The notes below the pieces were generated by a model. The model had not been told where the DNA came from and did no database searches. It saw nothing but the letters and a program-made list of their open reading frames with translations. Made by a program: the position numbers and the translations under genes. A stretch of 64,000 bases of DNA from Deltaproteobacteria bacterium. Its GTDB lineage: Bacteria; Desulfobacterota; Dissulfuribacteria; Dissulfuribacterales; DYLC01. Location of the stretch: NCBI GenBank assembly GCA_028695735.1, contig JAQVIJ010000001.1, forward strand, positions 646,447-710,446, given 5' to 3'. This document shows, piece after piece, positions 17,201 to 26,330 of the stretch (positions are counted from its first letter, which is position 1; each line of letters begins with the position of its first letter).

Positions 17201-19058
17201 TGTCAGCCTGGTCTTTAGCCTTAAGATGTCTTTTTAGCCAGATGGGTAGTATGGATATCAACAGAATCAAGAGCAGTCCTATTATAAAGCTCCAGGAAAA
17301 ATGTCCTCGCAACACGTCCAAAAGGGAGCTGGAGAATACCACATAGGCGATACAGGCAGGCAGCATACAAAAGAAGCTGACCACTACATACTGAATCAGG
17401 GGTATCGGTGTCAGGCCAAAGGCATAGTTTAAGAGATTAAAGGGAAAGAGTGGAATGAGGCGCGTAAAGGCCACGGCCTTCCAGCCATGCTCTCTGACCT
17501 GTTCAAAGAGCCATTTCCAGCGGGGCCCCCTTAGTTTTTTAAGAATCCACTGGCCTGCCACATATCGGGCCACTAAAAATGCCAGGGTAGCGCCAAGAGT
17601 AGCGCCGATTATGCTATAAATCACTCCAAATACAGGGCCAAAGAGGACACCTGCCGCCAGTGTCATGGGTAGCCCAGGTAGAAAGAGCACAGGGGTGATG
17701 GAGTAGAGCAGAATAAAGCAGATGGGTGCGTAGCTGCCTGTATTTCTTACTAATTCTTGCAGGCGTTCTGCTGTAAAATTTTCCATTATTCCGCTTGTAT
17801 GCACAGCAAGAATGGCCAAGACCAACACCAAAAGCAGACCTATACGGTTTATAACGGTTCGATAGGAGGTGGGTTCCAGACTGGGTCGCTCCCTGGTAGT
17901 GGTGGCATTGAGTGCCTTTTTGAAGTAACGCTTAAGCATCAGGCGATTGAAATAGGTGAGGGGTGCCTTGAAGACGCCAGGTCTTTTACCCGTTGCCTTT
18001 TCATACAAGAGATCCAGAATGTGGTGATTTGTGATGCCCTTGGCCTTTAAGCTTGCGGAGCAGCCTGCACAATAGGTGATGACCGGGCGTTCTTGAGCCT
18101 CTTTTTTGCGAATATTGCCCCAGTTTTCCGCAAGTTCATGAGTTAGAAAGCCAACGGAGCCGCCTTCTCCACAACAGACCGTCTTTTTGCCAGCGTGTTT
18201 CATCTCCTGGCATACCACCCCTAAACCCTCTGCGAGCTGGCGCACAGTCTGTTGAATGCCTGTTTCACTGCGCATAACACATGGGTCATGAATGGTCATA
18301 ACCTCTTGAAAGGCAGGTGAGGGCCTTGGTGTTGAGTGTTGATGAAAGACCTCATAGACCGTCGAAACCTGCATGCCCCTTCCATAGGCCTTAAAGACCT
18401 TAAAGCAGTTGGGGCAGGCTACGATTACTCTTTGAATGTGTTTCGATTGTAAAAAGGAGAGGAGTTCCTGAAAGTATTTGAGAAACCGGGCATGGTCTCC
18501 CAGGTCGTGTGAGGGTTTGGTGCAGCAGTCCAGCACAATGCCAATCTCTGGTATGAGTTCCTTTAGGCGGTTAAAGACATGTTTGACCTGCTCAGGTCGA
18601 GTGCCTGGAAGGGCGCAGCCAGGGAAAAAGATGGTGTCGCAGCCTGTCGGCAGGGCATAGTATGTAAAAAGTGAAGAGGTTCCCCTTTTTTCATATGCAC
18701 GAATCACCTCGTGTTCTGAAAAACAGACGCCTTTTTGATGGGCTATGCGCCTGAGCTGAAGCATCCAGCCATGAATCTGAAGGCCCTTGGGGCAGACTGC
18801 CTGACACAGCCCGCACAGGCTGCATTCAAAGGATATGGTTTCGTCCAGCTTGGCGTTCAAAAAGTCCTGGGCCAATCCCTTGGGGGCCTGAAGCCTTTTT
18901 AGAAATAGACAGTCCTTTTGACACAGTCCGCATTCCATGCAGTTTTGGGCGATCTCCTCTGCAAGGGCCGCAGCCTCCCCATGAAATTGTAGCAGTTGAA
19001 TCTCTGGTGCAGTCGGCCCCTGGCCCTGGCTTCGTAGCCCTATCTTGTCTTGTTCCAT
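17184..19058 (-). CDS. Fusion of HdrD/GlpC-type Fe-S protein with a VTT (TVP38/TMEM64/DedA-like) membrane domain
   Basis: A 624-aa protein. Residues about 38-95 carry two [4Fe-4S] motifs (CMECGLCQKDC and CSLCGLCQAVCP). Residues about 140-365 contain two CCG-type domains (LDCCTKPSH and, later, TVCCGEGGS), as in heterodisulfide reductase HdrD, GlpC and lactate dehydrogenase LldE. From about residue 400 a membrane region begins with the VTT signature FLPGLPMTLAAGVLFGP and FTRLIPLFPFNLLNYAFG. Cytoplasmic thiol or quinone redox chemistry joined to a small-molecule or lipid transport-type domain is suggested. Both domain types occur separately near rSAM/selenodomain genes; the direct fusion is the odd feature. 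It overlaps both neighbours by 17-19 bases. Confidence 0.85.
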   Translation of the reverse strand: MEQDKIGLRSQGQGPTAPEIQLLQFHGEAAALAEEIAQNCMECGLCQKDCLFLKRLQAPKGLAQDFLNAKLDETISFECSLCGLCQAVCPKGLQIHGWMLQLRRIAHQKGVCFSEHEVIRAYEKRGTSSLFTYYALPTGCDTIFFPGCALPGTRPEQVKHVFNRLKELIPEIGIVLDCCTKPSHDLGDHARFLKYFQELLSFLQSKHIQRVIVACPNCFKVFKAYGRGMQVSTVYEVFHQHSTPRPSPAFQEVMTIHDPCVMRSETGIQQTVRQLAEGLGVVCQEMKHAGKKTVCCGEGGSVGFLTHELAENWGNIRKKEAQERPVITYCAGCSASLKAKGITNHHILDLLYEKATGKRPGVFKAPLTYFNRLMLKRYFKKALNATTTRERPSLEPTSYRTVINRIGLLLVLVLAILAVHTSGIMENFTAERLQELVRNTGSYAPICFILLYSITPVLFLPGLPMTLAAGVLFGPVFGVIYSIIGATLGATLAFLVARYVAGQWILKKLRGPRWKWLFEQVREHGWKAVAFTRLIPLFPFNLLNYAFGLTPIPLIQYVVVSFFCMLPACIAYVVFSSSLLDVLRGHFSWSFIIGLLLILLISILPIWLKRHLKAKDQADIAEKN

Positions 19059-19915
19059 TCCTCGATGCCTCCTTCAAAGTTGATGGCAGACGAATATCCA
19101 GCCAGAATGTGGGCCAACCATGCCCAGGCAGAGCGAATGCCGCCCGTGCAGTAGTAGATGGTCCTTTTCTCAGGGGACAGACCGTGTTTTTTGAGCAACT
19201 CTTGAAACTCTTGCCTGGAGACCAGAGTGCGATTAGGGCCTTTATAAAAGGATTCCCAAGGGATATGAACGGCATTGGGTATGTGCCCCATGAACCACTC
19301 CATGTTTGAGCGCACATCCACGAGATTTACATCCCTTTCTTGTCTGATGGCTTCTGCGGATATGTTGATGGAGCTATTGAGCTGAACCTTATACCCCTGG
19401 GCTTGAGGCCGCTTGTTGGTAAATGGCCCTGTCTCCAATGCCAAGTTTGCCTGTTTCCAGGCCTGAATACCGCCATTTAGAAGGCGAATCTGCCCCGTAT
19501 GGCCCAGCCAGGCCAGCATCCAGCAGACCCAGGCCTCTCCACCCCAGCTTTTATCCGCATCTCCATATACCACAACAGGTGTGTTCTCCTGAATGCCCAA
19601 GTAGCTCAAGGCCTCTGCAAGGCGTTGGGGCGGCCAGATACGGTATTTGATGCCCTTTGCATCGGTCTCTGTGTAATCCTCCCATGAAAAGGGAATCGCA
19701 CCAGGCAGGTGTGCCTTTTCGTATTCTGTGCGAGGACGGGCATCGAGAATGATCTTGTATTTAGTTAAATTCTGCTGTAATTCTTCCACATCGATGAGAG
19801 AGATGTCAAACGCCATGGAAAGATTTGGGATGCAGAGCCATATAATGCCAAAGAGCAAGGATATTATTGCAAGCAAATGGCTATTTCCAGGTATCGGAAT
19901 GGTTTTTATCATCAT
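19040..19915 (-). CDS. Exported two-domain rhodanese (sulfurtransferase)
   Basis: A 291-aa protein with an N-terminal hydrophobic signal (about residues 12-35), so probably periplasmic or membrane-anchored. Two rhodanese domains follow. The first (about 40-160) has ILDARPRTEYEKAHLPGAI but lacks a catalytic Cys, with VVYGDADKSWGGEAW where the active loop should be. The second (about 185-290) has VDVRSNMEWFMGHIPNAVHIPW and the active loop YYCTGGIRSAW with the catalytic Cys. This inactive/active pairing is normal for thiosulfate:cyanide sulfurtransferases. GGAG lies 6 bases before the start. First gene of the five-gene minus-strand operon; its start overlaps that of a divergent membrane protein by 17 bases. 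Confidence 0.88.
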   Translation of the reverse strand: MMIKTIPIPGNSHLLAIISLLFGIIWLCIPNLSMAFDISLIDVEELQQNLTKYKIILDARPRTEYEKAHLPGAIPFSWEDYTETDAKGIKYRIWPPQRLAEALSYLGIQENTPVVVYGDADKSWGGEAWVCWMLAWLGHTGQIRLLNGGIQAWKQANLALETGPFTNKRPQAQGYKVQLNSSINISAEAIRQERDVNLVDVRSNMEWFMGHIPNAVHIPWESFYKGPNRTLVSRQEFQELLKKHGLSPEKRTIYYCTGGIRSAWAWLAHILAGYSSAINFEGGIEEWNKTR

Positions 19916-21230
19916 GTGTTACTCCATATTGTTTTATAAATTTTTGCCTTTATCTTTTGAATGGCTTGTTATAATAAGTGCAGTGCTTGTTATTCTGCTT
20001 ATATTGTTGATTTATTATTTTATTGTTTATAACATTAAAATGCCTTTTTGGCTTATTATGGCAATAACTATATGTTTACATGTGCCCTTTTTATTTAAGG
20101 CACCTGAATTGTCTAATGATATTTATCGTTATTTATGGGATGGTTTATTATTAAATAATAGAATTAATCCATATGCTTTTAAACCTTCTGATATTTATAC
20201 ATTAAACTCTAACTTGCAAGAGCTTTATAAAAGCCTTGACCATCGAGACTTTTTTACTATTTATCCACCATTTGCACAGATATTTTTTGGTATAGCATCT
20301 TTATTGTTTCATAATGTATTTGGCTTAAAGCTTATCCTTGGAATTCTTGATATATTTACATGTTTCTTTATACTTAGAAGCCTCCAAATTTTGGATAAAC
20401 CTTTGATTTATAGTGTTTTATACGCCTGGCACCCCTTGGTTATCCTTGAAATAAGTGGTTCCGGCCATATAGATGGCTTGGCCATATTTTTGCTTTCCAT
20501 TTTATTTTTTCTTTTTTTCAAGATGTATAAAAAATACAGCTTTTCCAATGTGACTCTATCAATACTTGCTTTTTTATATAGTTCAGCCTTTTTAGTAAAG
20601 CTATTCCCAATAGTATTCATGCCTATATTTTTCTTCTGTTTGCCGATTAGACAATTTATTTTATTTTTTCTTTGTTTTTGTAGTGGTTGTATATTTTTTA
20701 CAGCATTATTTTATCCATATATTATCAATATGTTTACAACGCTATCTATTTATATTGGTAATTGGGAATTTTCTAATATCATTTTTAAAATACTTCATTA
20801 TTTGTCCAATTCTGCTATTATACCACGAGTTATTATGTCTATTTTATTTGTTGTTATGATAAGTATCATTTATTTTTACTTGTATAAAAAGATTCGAAGA
20901 ATCACAGCAGCCGATATTTTATTGGCTTGTTATTATATTACATTAACCTTCTTGATTTTTTCTCCAACCTTACACCCATGGTATGGTTTGTATCTTGTCT
21001 TCTTTTTGCCATTTATACCCAGAATAGAAGGTATTGTTTTATCCTTCAGCCTTCTTCTGTCATATCGTGTGCTGTTCTTTTATATTACAGAAAGACGCTG
21101 GATAGATGACTCATTTATGGCATCTTTGGTGCTTTTGGGGCCCTTGCTTGCCATTTTGATGCAATATCTTTTAGGGCCTCGTAAAATATCCACCCCAGAA
21201 TCTTGTAGCCCGCCCCAAGCGTCCCCTTGA
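19899..21230 (+). CDS. Polytopic membrane glycosyltransferase, GT87/mannosyltransferase-like
   Basis: A 443-aa integral membrane protein with about ten hydrophobic helices. The motif LSNDIYRYLWDG (about residue 68), then INPYAF, and TIYPPFAQIFFG resemble GT-C polyprenol-linked mannosyltransferases of the GT87/DUF2029 type; the Asp in the first loop would be catalytic. The ATG at 19899 is favoured (AGGTAT upstream, normal N-terminus); the ATG at 19914 is possible. The DNA from about 19920 to 21100 is markedly AT-rich compared with both flanks, which suggests acquisition from elsewhere. The 3' end overlaps the convergent glycosyltransferase gene by 116 bases. Confidence 0.75.
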   Translation: MVFIIMCYSILFYKFLPLSFEWLVIISAVLVILLILLIYYFIVYNIKMPFWLIMAITICLHVPFLFKAPELSNDIYRYLWDGLLLNNRINPYAFKPSDIYTLNSNLQELYKSLDHRDFFTIYPPFAQIFFGIASLLFHNVFGLKLILGILDIFTCFFILRSLQILDKPLIYSVLYAWHPLVILEISGSGHIDGLAIFLLSILFFLFFKMYKKYSFSNVTLSILAFLYSSAFLVKLFPIVFMPIFFFCLPIRQFILFFLCFCSGCIFFTALFYPYIINMFTTLSIYIGNWEFSNIIFKILHYLSNSAIIPRVIMSILFVVMISIIYFYLYKKIRRITAADILLACYYITLTFLIFSPTLHPWYGLYLVFFLPFIPRIEGIVLSFSLLLSYRVLFFYITERRWIDDSFMASLVLLGPLLAILMQYLLGPRKISTPESCSPPQASP

Positions 21231-21861
21231 AGGTGCCTGCGACCTTTGGGGTTCCATGCCTTCTCGCTCGATAACTTACTGGAATCTCCTTGTATTTTAG
21301 ACCATTCTTTATGGCCTTGAGCTGCATCTCTACTGTCCACCCATAATCCTGGTCCCTCATGCCCAGGGCCATAAGTGCCTTTTTCGAGATAGCCCTATAG
21401 GGTCCCAAGTCAGTGACATGCGCATGCCAGAAGAGATTTATGAGGGTGACGGCCAGCCGGTTGCCGAACCCCTGGATAAAGGTCATGGCCTTGGGCTCCA
21501 CAAGGCCAAGGCGGCGGCTGCCGATGACCAGGTCATAGCCCTGCTCCACAATGGGCTGAAGCAAGAAGGTCATCTCTTCGAGCAGATCGCTGCCATCTCC
21601 AGAGACAAAGACCACCACATTCACATTTAACTTTTCAATGAGCGCCATGCCTGCCAGACAAGCAGCCCCATAACCCTGCCGTCGGGCCTGAGCCACGAGG
21701 GCACCGTGCTCCCTTGCAAGCCTGTCCGTTCCGTCTGTGGAACCATTGTCCGCTACAATGGTGTAGTCCACAAAATCAGGGATCCCTTGAAGAACAGTTA
21801 CGATGTTTTCCGCTTCATTTAAGGCAGGGATGAGGACGGCTATGCGAGAGTTTTTATACAT
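21115..21861 (-). CDS. Glycosyltransferase family 2, DPM1/UDP-glucose-type
   Basis: A 248-aa soluble GT-A enzyme. The N-terminus has VLIPALNEAENI and VADNGSTDGT, the donor-binding motifs; VSGDGSDLLEE carries the metal-binding DGD-like site. The later GSRRLG and VTDLGPYRAISKKAL match the family that transfers a sugar to polyprenyl phosphate or a related lipid. No C-terminal membrane helices are present. It is convergent with the membrane mannosyltransferase-like gene, and their last 116 bases overlap in opposite strands. Its start is divergent from the cellulose-synthase-like gene, with about 130 bases between them. A shared role in an envelope glycan or glycolipid is inferred. Confidence 0.87.
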   Translation of the reverse strand: MYKNSRIAVLIPALNEAENIVTVLQGIPDFVDYTIVADNGSTDGTDRLAREHGALVAQARRQGYGAACLAGMALIEKLNVNVVVFVSGDGSDLLEEMTFLLQPIVEQGYDLVIGSRRLGLVEPKAMTFIQGFGNRLAVTLINLFWHAHVTDLGPYRAISKKALMALGMRDQDYGWTVEMQLKAIKNGLKYKEIPVSYRARRHGTPKVAGTFKGTLGAGYKILGWIFYEALKDIASKWQARAPKAPKMP

Positions 21862-21988
21862 ATGTTAAATTTGTATAAATAATAATGGTCTTGCGAATAA
21901 GTCAAATTGGAAAAATCTATCTCTATTCAAGAAACTATAGCTTTTATCTATTTTACACAGATGCCCTTATGTGTTTAATCTACAAACC

Positions 21989-23485
21989 ATGTCTATGGAC
22001 TTACATGCCCTGGTTTATTGCTTGTTTGTAGTGCATTTCCTTGCCATGGCCTTGATGGGTCTCTATGGTCTTTATCGGCTGCGCCAGATCCTTCTATGGC
22101 TGCGCATGAGACAAGGCCTTTCGCCTCCTTCCCTGCCTTTCACGACGGACTGCCCACATGTTTTGGTGCAGGTCCCCCTCTATAATGAGCGGTTTGTGGC
22201 GGCCCGTATCATTGAGGCCGTATCTCGTCTGGATTGGTCTCAAGAAAGGCTGGAGATACAGGTGCTGGATGACTCCTCGGACGAGACAAAGGCCATTGTG
22301 GACAGGGGGGTGCAGCGCTTACAGCAAATGGGCGTACACATCTATACACTTCGCAGAGGCCACAGAGAGGGTTTTAAGGCAGGCGCCCTGGCACATGGCA
22401 TGACGCACAGTTCAGCCCCTTTTATCGCCATATTTGACGCCGATTTTATTCCAAGGCCGAATTTTTTGAGGCAGGTAATGCCCTTTTTTCAGAATGCCGA
22501 AGTGGGTTTTGTGCAGGCCAGATGGGATTTTTTAAATGAAAAGGATTCCTGGCTGACGCGTATTCAGGCCATTTTGCTCTCTGCACACTTTGGTGTGGAA
22601 CAGTTTCTGCGCTACCATCGCGGACTTTTTATGAATTTTAATGGCACAGCAGGGGTATGGCGTCGCTCTGCCATAGAGAGCGCTGGAGGCTGGAGTTCAG
22701 ATACGGTCACAGAGGACCTGGAGTTGAGTTTTAGGGCGTATTTAAAGGGTTGGAAGGCCGTCTATCTCAATGACCTACTGGTGCCTTCCGAGCTGCCAGT
22801 GACGGTGCAGGCCTTGAAGCATCAACAGAAGCGTTGGGCCAAGGGCTCGATTCAGACCGCAAGAAAGCTCTTGCCGTCTATTTGGCGTTCCTCCAGTAAT
22901 TTTGAGCAAAAATTAGATGCCACCATGCATTTGTTGGGGAATTGCGGTTGGATTCTTGGAACGATTATGTTTCTGACCTTGTATCCTGCCTTGTTGATGC
23001 GAAGTGAGATAGGACCATACCAGATGTTACAGATGGAGATTCCCCTCTTTTTATGTGCAACCCTTTTTTTGTTGCTCTATTTTTATATACATGAATCTGT
23101 CGGCAGAAACAAAAGCAGTTTTTCCATTCTATGTAGTTTGTTCTTATTGCCTGCATTTGGTATTGGCATTGCTCCATCTGTAACTGTTGGCATATTGGAA
23201 GGTTTGAGGGGGTTTGGTGGTATATTTGTCAGGACTCCCAAGATAGGCAATGCCTTTACTAAAAATATCTATATTTATTCTAAAATGAAGATCAATAGTC
23301 TATTAGTAAATTTTATTTTCTTTGCTTATAGTTTGCTGCCTGTTCATTTTGCCATTGAACATCACACATTGATTGCCATTCCATTATTGTTCATATTCCC
23401 CTTGGGTTTTTTCTTGATGTTTATTTCCGAAATTAAGCTTCTATGGCATAGCATATTCTGTGCTTCGCGAACAAGTTCTGATTAG
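21989..23485 (+). CDS. Membrane glycosyltransferase family 2, cellulose/glucomannan-synthase-like
   Basis: A 498-aa processive-type GT2. An N-terminal helix (about 7-30) precedes a catalytic domain with VQVPLYNERFV, LDDSSDETK, AIFDADF (DxD), TEDLELSF (catalytic TED) and QQKRWAKG (QxxRW-type), the full set for CESA-like enzymes. Four or so helices follow. Candidate starts are GTG 21971, ATG 21989 and ATG 21995; none has a clear ribosome site, so the start is uncertain. The last 450 bases (from about 23030) shift to AT-rich composition. It would make or extend a beta-linked polysaccharide or glycolipid at the inner membrane. Confidence 0.85.
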   Translation: MSMDLHALVYCLFVVHFLAMALMGLYGLYRLRQILLWLRMRQGLSPPSLPFTTDCPHVLVQVPLYNERFVAARIIEAVSRLDWSQERLEIQVLDDSSDETKAIVDRGVQRLQQMGVHIYTLRRGHREGFKAGALAHGMTHSSAPFIAIFDADFIPRPNFLRQVMPFFQNAEVGFVQARWDFLNEKDSWLTRIQAILLSAHFGVEQFLRYHRGLFMNFNGTAGVWRRSAIESAGGWSSDTVTEDLELSFRAYLKGWKAVYLNDLLVPSELPVTVQALKHQQKRWAKGSIQTARKLLPSIWRSSSNFEQKLDATMHLLGNCGWILGTIMFLTLYPALLMRSEIGPYQMLQMEIPLFLCATLFLLLYFYIHESVGRNKSSFSILCSLFLLPAFGIGIAPSVTVGILEGLRGFGGIFVRTPKIGNAFTKNIYIYSKMKINSLLVNFIFFAYSLLPVHFAIEHHTLIAIPLLFIFPLGFFLMFISEIKLLWHSIFCASRTSSD

Positions 23486-23628
23486 TTAGTAGATTTTGCT
23501 ATCTTTAGCCCAAGCGCCCATATTATTGAAAATTCCTATTGATTTTCCATTAGTTATCGGAAGAAACGATTTGCATGAATGAGTTTAATAGGTAATTTTT
23601 AAGATATTCTAACATATTAGGAGGGAAT

Positions 23629-24462
23629 ATGAGAAATCTATGTCTGAGTTTGGTGTTATCGGTCATAGTAGTCGGGGTTTGGCAGGCCAATCCTGCCTTT
23701 GCTGGGGCCTGGACCAGTGGCCAGGGGCACATGTACAATAAATTTGCCTTGAATTATTTCAAGAGTGCAAGGCAGTATGATGACGATGGCGACAGCCATA
23801 AGCTTCCCTTTAATGGCTGTTTTCAGGACTTCAATCTCAATTGGTATGAGGAGTATGGCCTAAAAGACAATATAAACCTCATTACATCAGTCTATTACAA
23901 ATGGTTAACCGATGAAAATCGCTATATAGAAAATAAGTCCCATGGCATCTCGGATATGGATGTGGGTATCAAGTATAACCTCGTCAAGACGCCTGTGGTG
24001 GTCTCGGTGCAAGGGCTTTTCAAGTTCGAAGGGCCTTATGACATGAAGGATGTCCCGTCTCTGGGAAATGGCCAAAATGACTTTGAGCTGAGGCTGCTTC
24101 TGGGCAAGTCCATGGAGAAACTGCCCATCTACTTTGGACTGGAGGCAGGTTATCGCTGGCGCTTTGAGGACCCGTCAGATGAGTGGAGACTGCTTTTAGA
24201 GGTGGGGGGAAGCTACGATGACTTCTATGGTCGCATAAAGTTGGATAGTATCATCTCTGCTCGAAATGCAAATGACAGAGACATAATGAGTGTGACCAAT
24301 ATCAGCATGACTCCCCAATTCGATCTGACCAAGTTGGATATGACTCTGGGTTATAACATCGATAAGAAATGGTCAGTGGAATGTTCTTATACACCCACTA
24401 TCTATGGAGAAAATACTACATCGGGCTATACACTAAGTGCAGCCGTCATATTTTCTTTTTAA
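23629..24462 (+). CDS. Outer-membrane beta-barrel protein, possibly ExtI-like
   Basis: A 277-aa exported protein: signal peptide to about residue 25 (ANPAFA-GAW), then alternating hydrophobic/polar strands rich in Tyr, Trp and Asp, ending with a terminal Phe (AVIFSF), as expected for an outer-membrane barrel. A strong AGGAGGG site precedes the ATG. It is 10 bases upstream of a rhodanese-type gene; that pairing recalls the ExtH (rhodanese-like) and ExtI (porin-like) pair of Geobacter, where ExtI has been linked to selenite/tellurite uptake. The link here is only by arrangement and general sequence character. Both proteins start with the same five residues, MRNLC. Confidence 0.65.
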   Translation: MRNLCLSLVLSVIVVGVWQANPAFAGAWTSGQGHMYNKFALNYFKSARQYDDDGDSHKLPFNGCFQDFNLNWYEEYGLKDNINLITSVYYKWLTDENRYIENKSHGISDMDVGIKYNLVKTPVVVSVQGLFKFEGPYDMKDVPSLGNGQNDFELRLLLGKSMEKLPIYFGLEAGYRWRFEDPSDEWRLLLEVGGSYDDFYGRIKLDSIISARNANDRDIMSVTNISMTPQFDLTKLDMTLGYNIDKKWSVECSYTPTIYGENTTSGYTLSAAVIFSF

Positions 24463-24472
24463 GGAGTAAGCC

Positions 24473-26246
24473 ATGAGAAATCTGTGTATTAACCTTTTTA
24501 TTTTGTTGGCCATAGTCATTTCCTCTGTGACGGCATGGGCGTTGGACTGGAGCCACTCCAGTTTTAATCTCAAGCGTCTGCCCCCTCTGCATCTGACATA
24601 TAATGCCGTGGATCTGGTGGATGTGGCGAGATTTACCATAGATGATAATGCCAATGTGGTGGCTGTTACGGATGGTGTAATAAAGCAACTGGGGGATGCC
24701 CTTACTCAGGACGGCCGCTTTCAGGTCTTTAAAAACGATGGCATAGCTGCAAGCCCCATCAGTGCTACAGCCACCTATTCCTACGGCAATTTTCTTGTGA
24801 AGGTGGCTGAGAGCACTGGTGTGCGCATGTTGGAGGTGCGCATTCCTGATGTGGAAAAGAATGCCCTGGCCGTGGCGCCAGAGGCGGTGGTGGCCATGCC
24901 GTTTAGGTTTTTGGTGCTGTCTTCCCGCATGTATGGCCTGCGTCTGGTGCACATCTGCCTGGTAAATCCAGTTTCGTACGCGGAGCAGTTCGGTGGCTTG
25001 ACCCCTGCCTCCTCGCCATATCTGGAGCAGGCCAGGGACATGCTCTTGAAGATGGTGGCAAAGGCGGTGCCCACGGCCTTTTATGACCCCCAGGTGTCGG
25101 CTCACAAGGCCATGCCGCCCAGGAATTTGGCCTCACTGGTGGTGTTGAGCGAGGTGGAGGTAGGGCAGGGAAAGCGCTTTGCAAACGCGGAGGCAGTGGC
25201 CACAGCCATCAAAAAAGGCGATTTAATCCTCTTTAAGGGCACTCCTGATGAACATGCCTATCAAGTGGGTGGGTCTTCTCCTGATTATGAGTATCTCAAG
25301 GACCCCTATGTGTTCTTTAAGGGCTTTTTGTCGTTTTCGCGTTTTTCTGCCATTAAAGACGGCTGGGTGATGCAGGATGGCAAGAAGGTGACCGTCAATG
25401 GCTGGGCTATTCCAGACAAGAGTGATCGCATGCTCACCCTGGTTTCCAATAGTGTCATTCATACCTATAACGACCCATATCAGCTTCTGCGCTATGACAC
25501 AGCCATTGGTCCCATTTTTCAAATGCAGGTCTTTAGCGGCTACATACATCCATTGCTCATGAACATGGGGGTATGGCACTTTGGTTCTCTGCCTGTCTCT
25601 GTCTTTGTGCTGAATACGGCTGCCAATAAGGTGGCTGTGGTGGCGCAAAATCCGGGGTTTCTGGTGGAAAGATACATGCAGGATGTGAGCGATGAACAGT
25701 TGGCCGCAGCCAAGCCCGCCTGGAATGCCAATCCCAAAAACAAGACCGATTGGCCAGAAATGACGCGGCTTGAGATGGCTGAGTATATTCTAAACAGCCT
25801 TCAGAAACTTGTAACTGCTGGCATCTCCTATGTGCCATATACCAATAAATGGCCGCGTGCGGATCGATTGGTGAGCCCTAAATGGGTTAAAGAGACACTT
25901 TTGGATGGGAACAATAACGGTAAACCCTATCTTATTGTAGAGGCCGGCTGGGGGCCTGCCGAGGCGACGGGATATGACAAAGGCCATATCCCTGGCGCCC
26001 TGGCACCCTGGCACCCTTAGGGCCCTTGCATATCTCGCTGATATCTGGGCGCCACAGGGCATCACCAAAGACAAAGAGGTTTCCTTTTATTGCGGCACGG
26101 GGTGGCGTTCCAGTCTGGCCTGGCTTGCGGCCTATGTTATGGGTTGGGAACGCATTAAAAATTATGACGGCTCTTGGTATTACTGGAGTATGGGACCAGA
26201 AAAGGCCTTGAATCCGGTGATAGATGAGTATCCCAATCTGCCTTAA
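24473..26246 (+). pseudogene. Exported protein with C-terminal rhodanese domain, split by a frameshift at an 8-bp tandem repeat
   Basis: The first frame (24473-26020) encodes a 515-aa exported protein with signal peptide MRNLCINLFILLAIVISSVTA. The N-terminal 420 residues hold two regions that loosely recall DUF302 (near VVAMPFRFLVL and near SLPVSVFVLNTAANKVAV). A rhodanese domain begins near residue 455 (RLVSPKWVKE ... YDKGHIPGA) and stops at a TAG. The remainder of the domain, including the active loop FYCGTGWRSS and the ending YDGSWYYWSMGP, continues in the +1 frame to 26246. The break falls in three tandem copies of CCCTGGCR (25990-26013). One copy more, or two fewer, restores one open frame. 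It could be a phase-variable gene, a recent mutation or a sequencing error. Confidence 0.75.
25990..26013 (+). repeat. Three tandem copies of an 8-bp unit within the rhodanese gene
   Basis: CCCTGGCG, CCCTGGCA, CCCTGGCA in a row, followed by a partial CCCTTA. The unit length is not a multiple of three, so each gain or loss of a copy shifts the reading frame. At three copies the frame runs into TAG at 26018; at one or four copies it joins the downstream rhodanese frame. Confidence 0.9.
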
Positions 26247-26267
26247 TGATTCCTTGAGTTTTAGAGC

Positions 26268-26326
26268 AGGGGCGAGGGCATCGCCCCTCTGTTTTTATAA
26301 AGGGCGGTTAAAAAACCGCCTTTTTT
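26268..26326. terminator. Two consecutive hairpin terminators between convergent genes
   Basis: Hairpin 1: AGGGGCGA/TCGCCCCT (26268-26288), followed by CTGTTTTT. Hairpin 2: GGCGGTT/AACCGCC (26303-26320), followed by six T residues. They separate the + strand rhodanese gene from the minus strand Fe-S subunit gene. Confidence 0.85.
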
Positions 26327-26330
26327 GTGT

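Noticed and set aside
24473-26246. A selenocysteine codon as the cause of the break in the rhodanese gene
   Set aside because: The interrupting codon is TAG and the downstream domain is in a different frame, so a frameshift at the tandem repeat explains it better.
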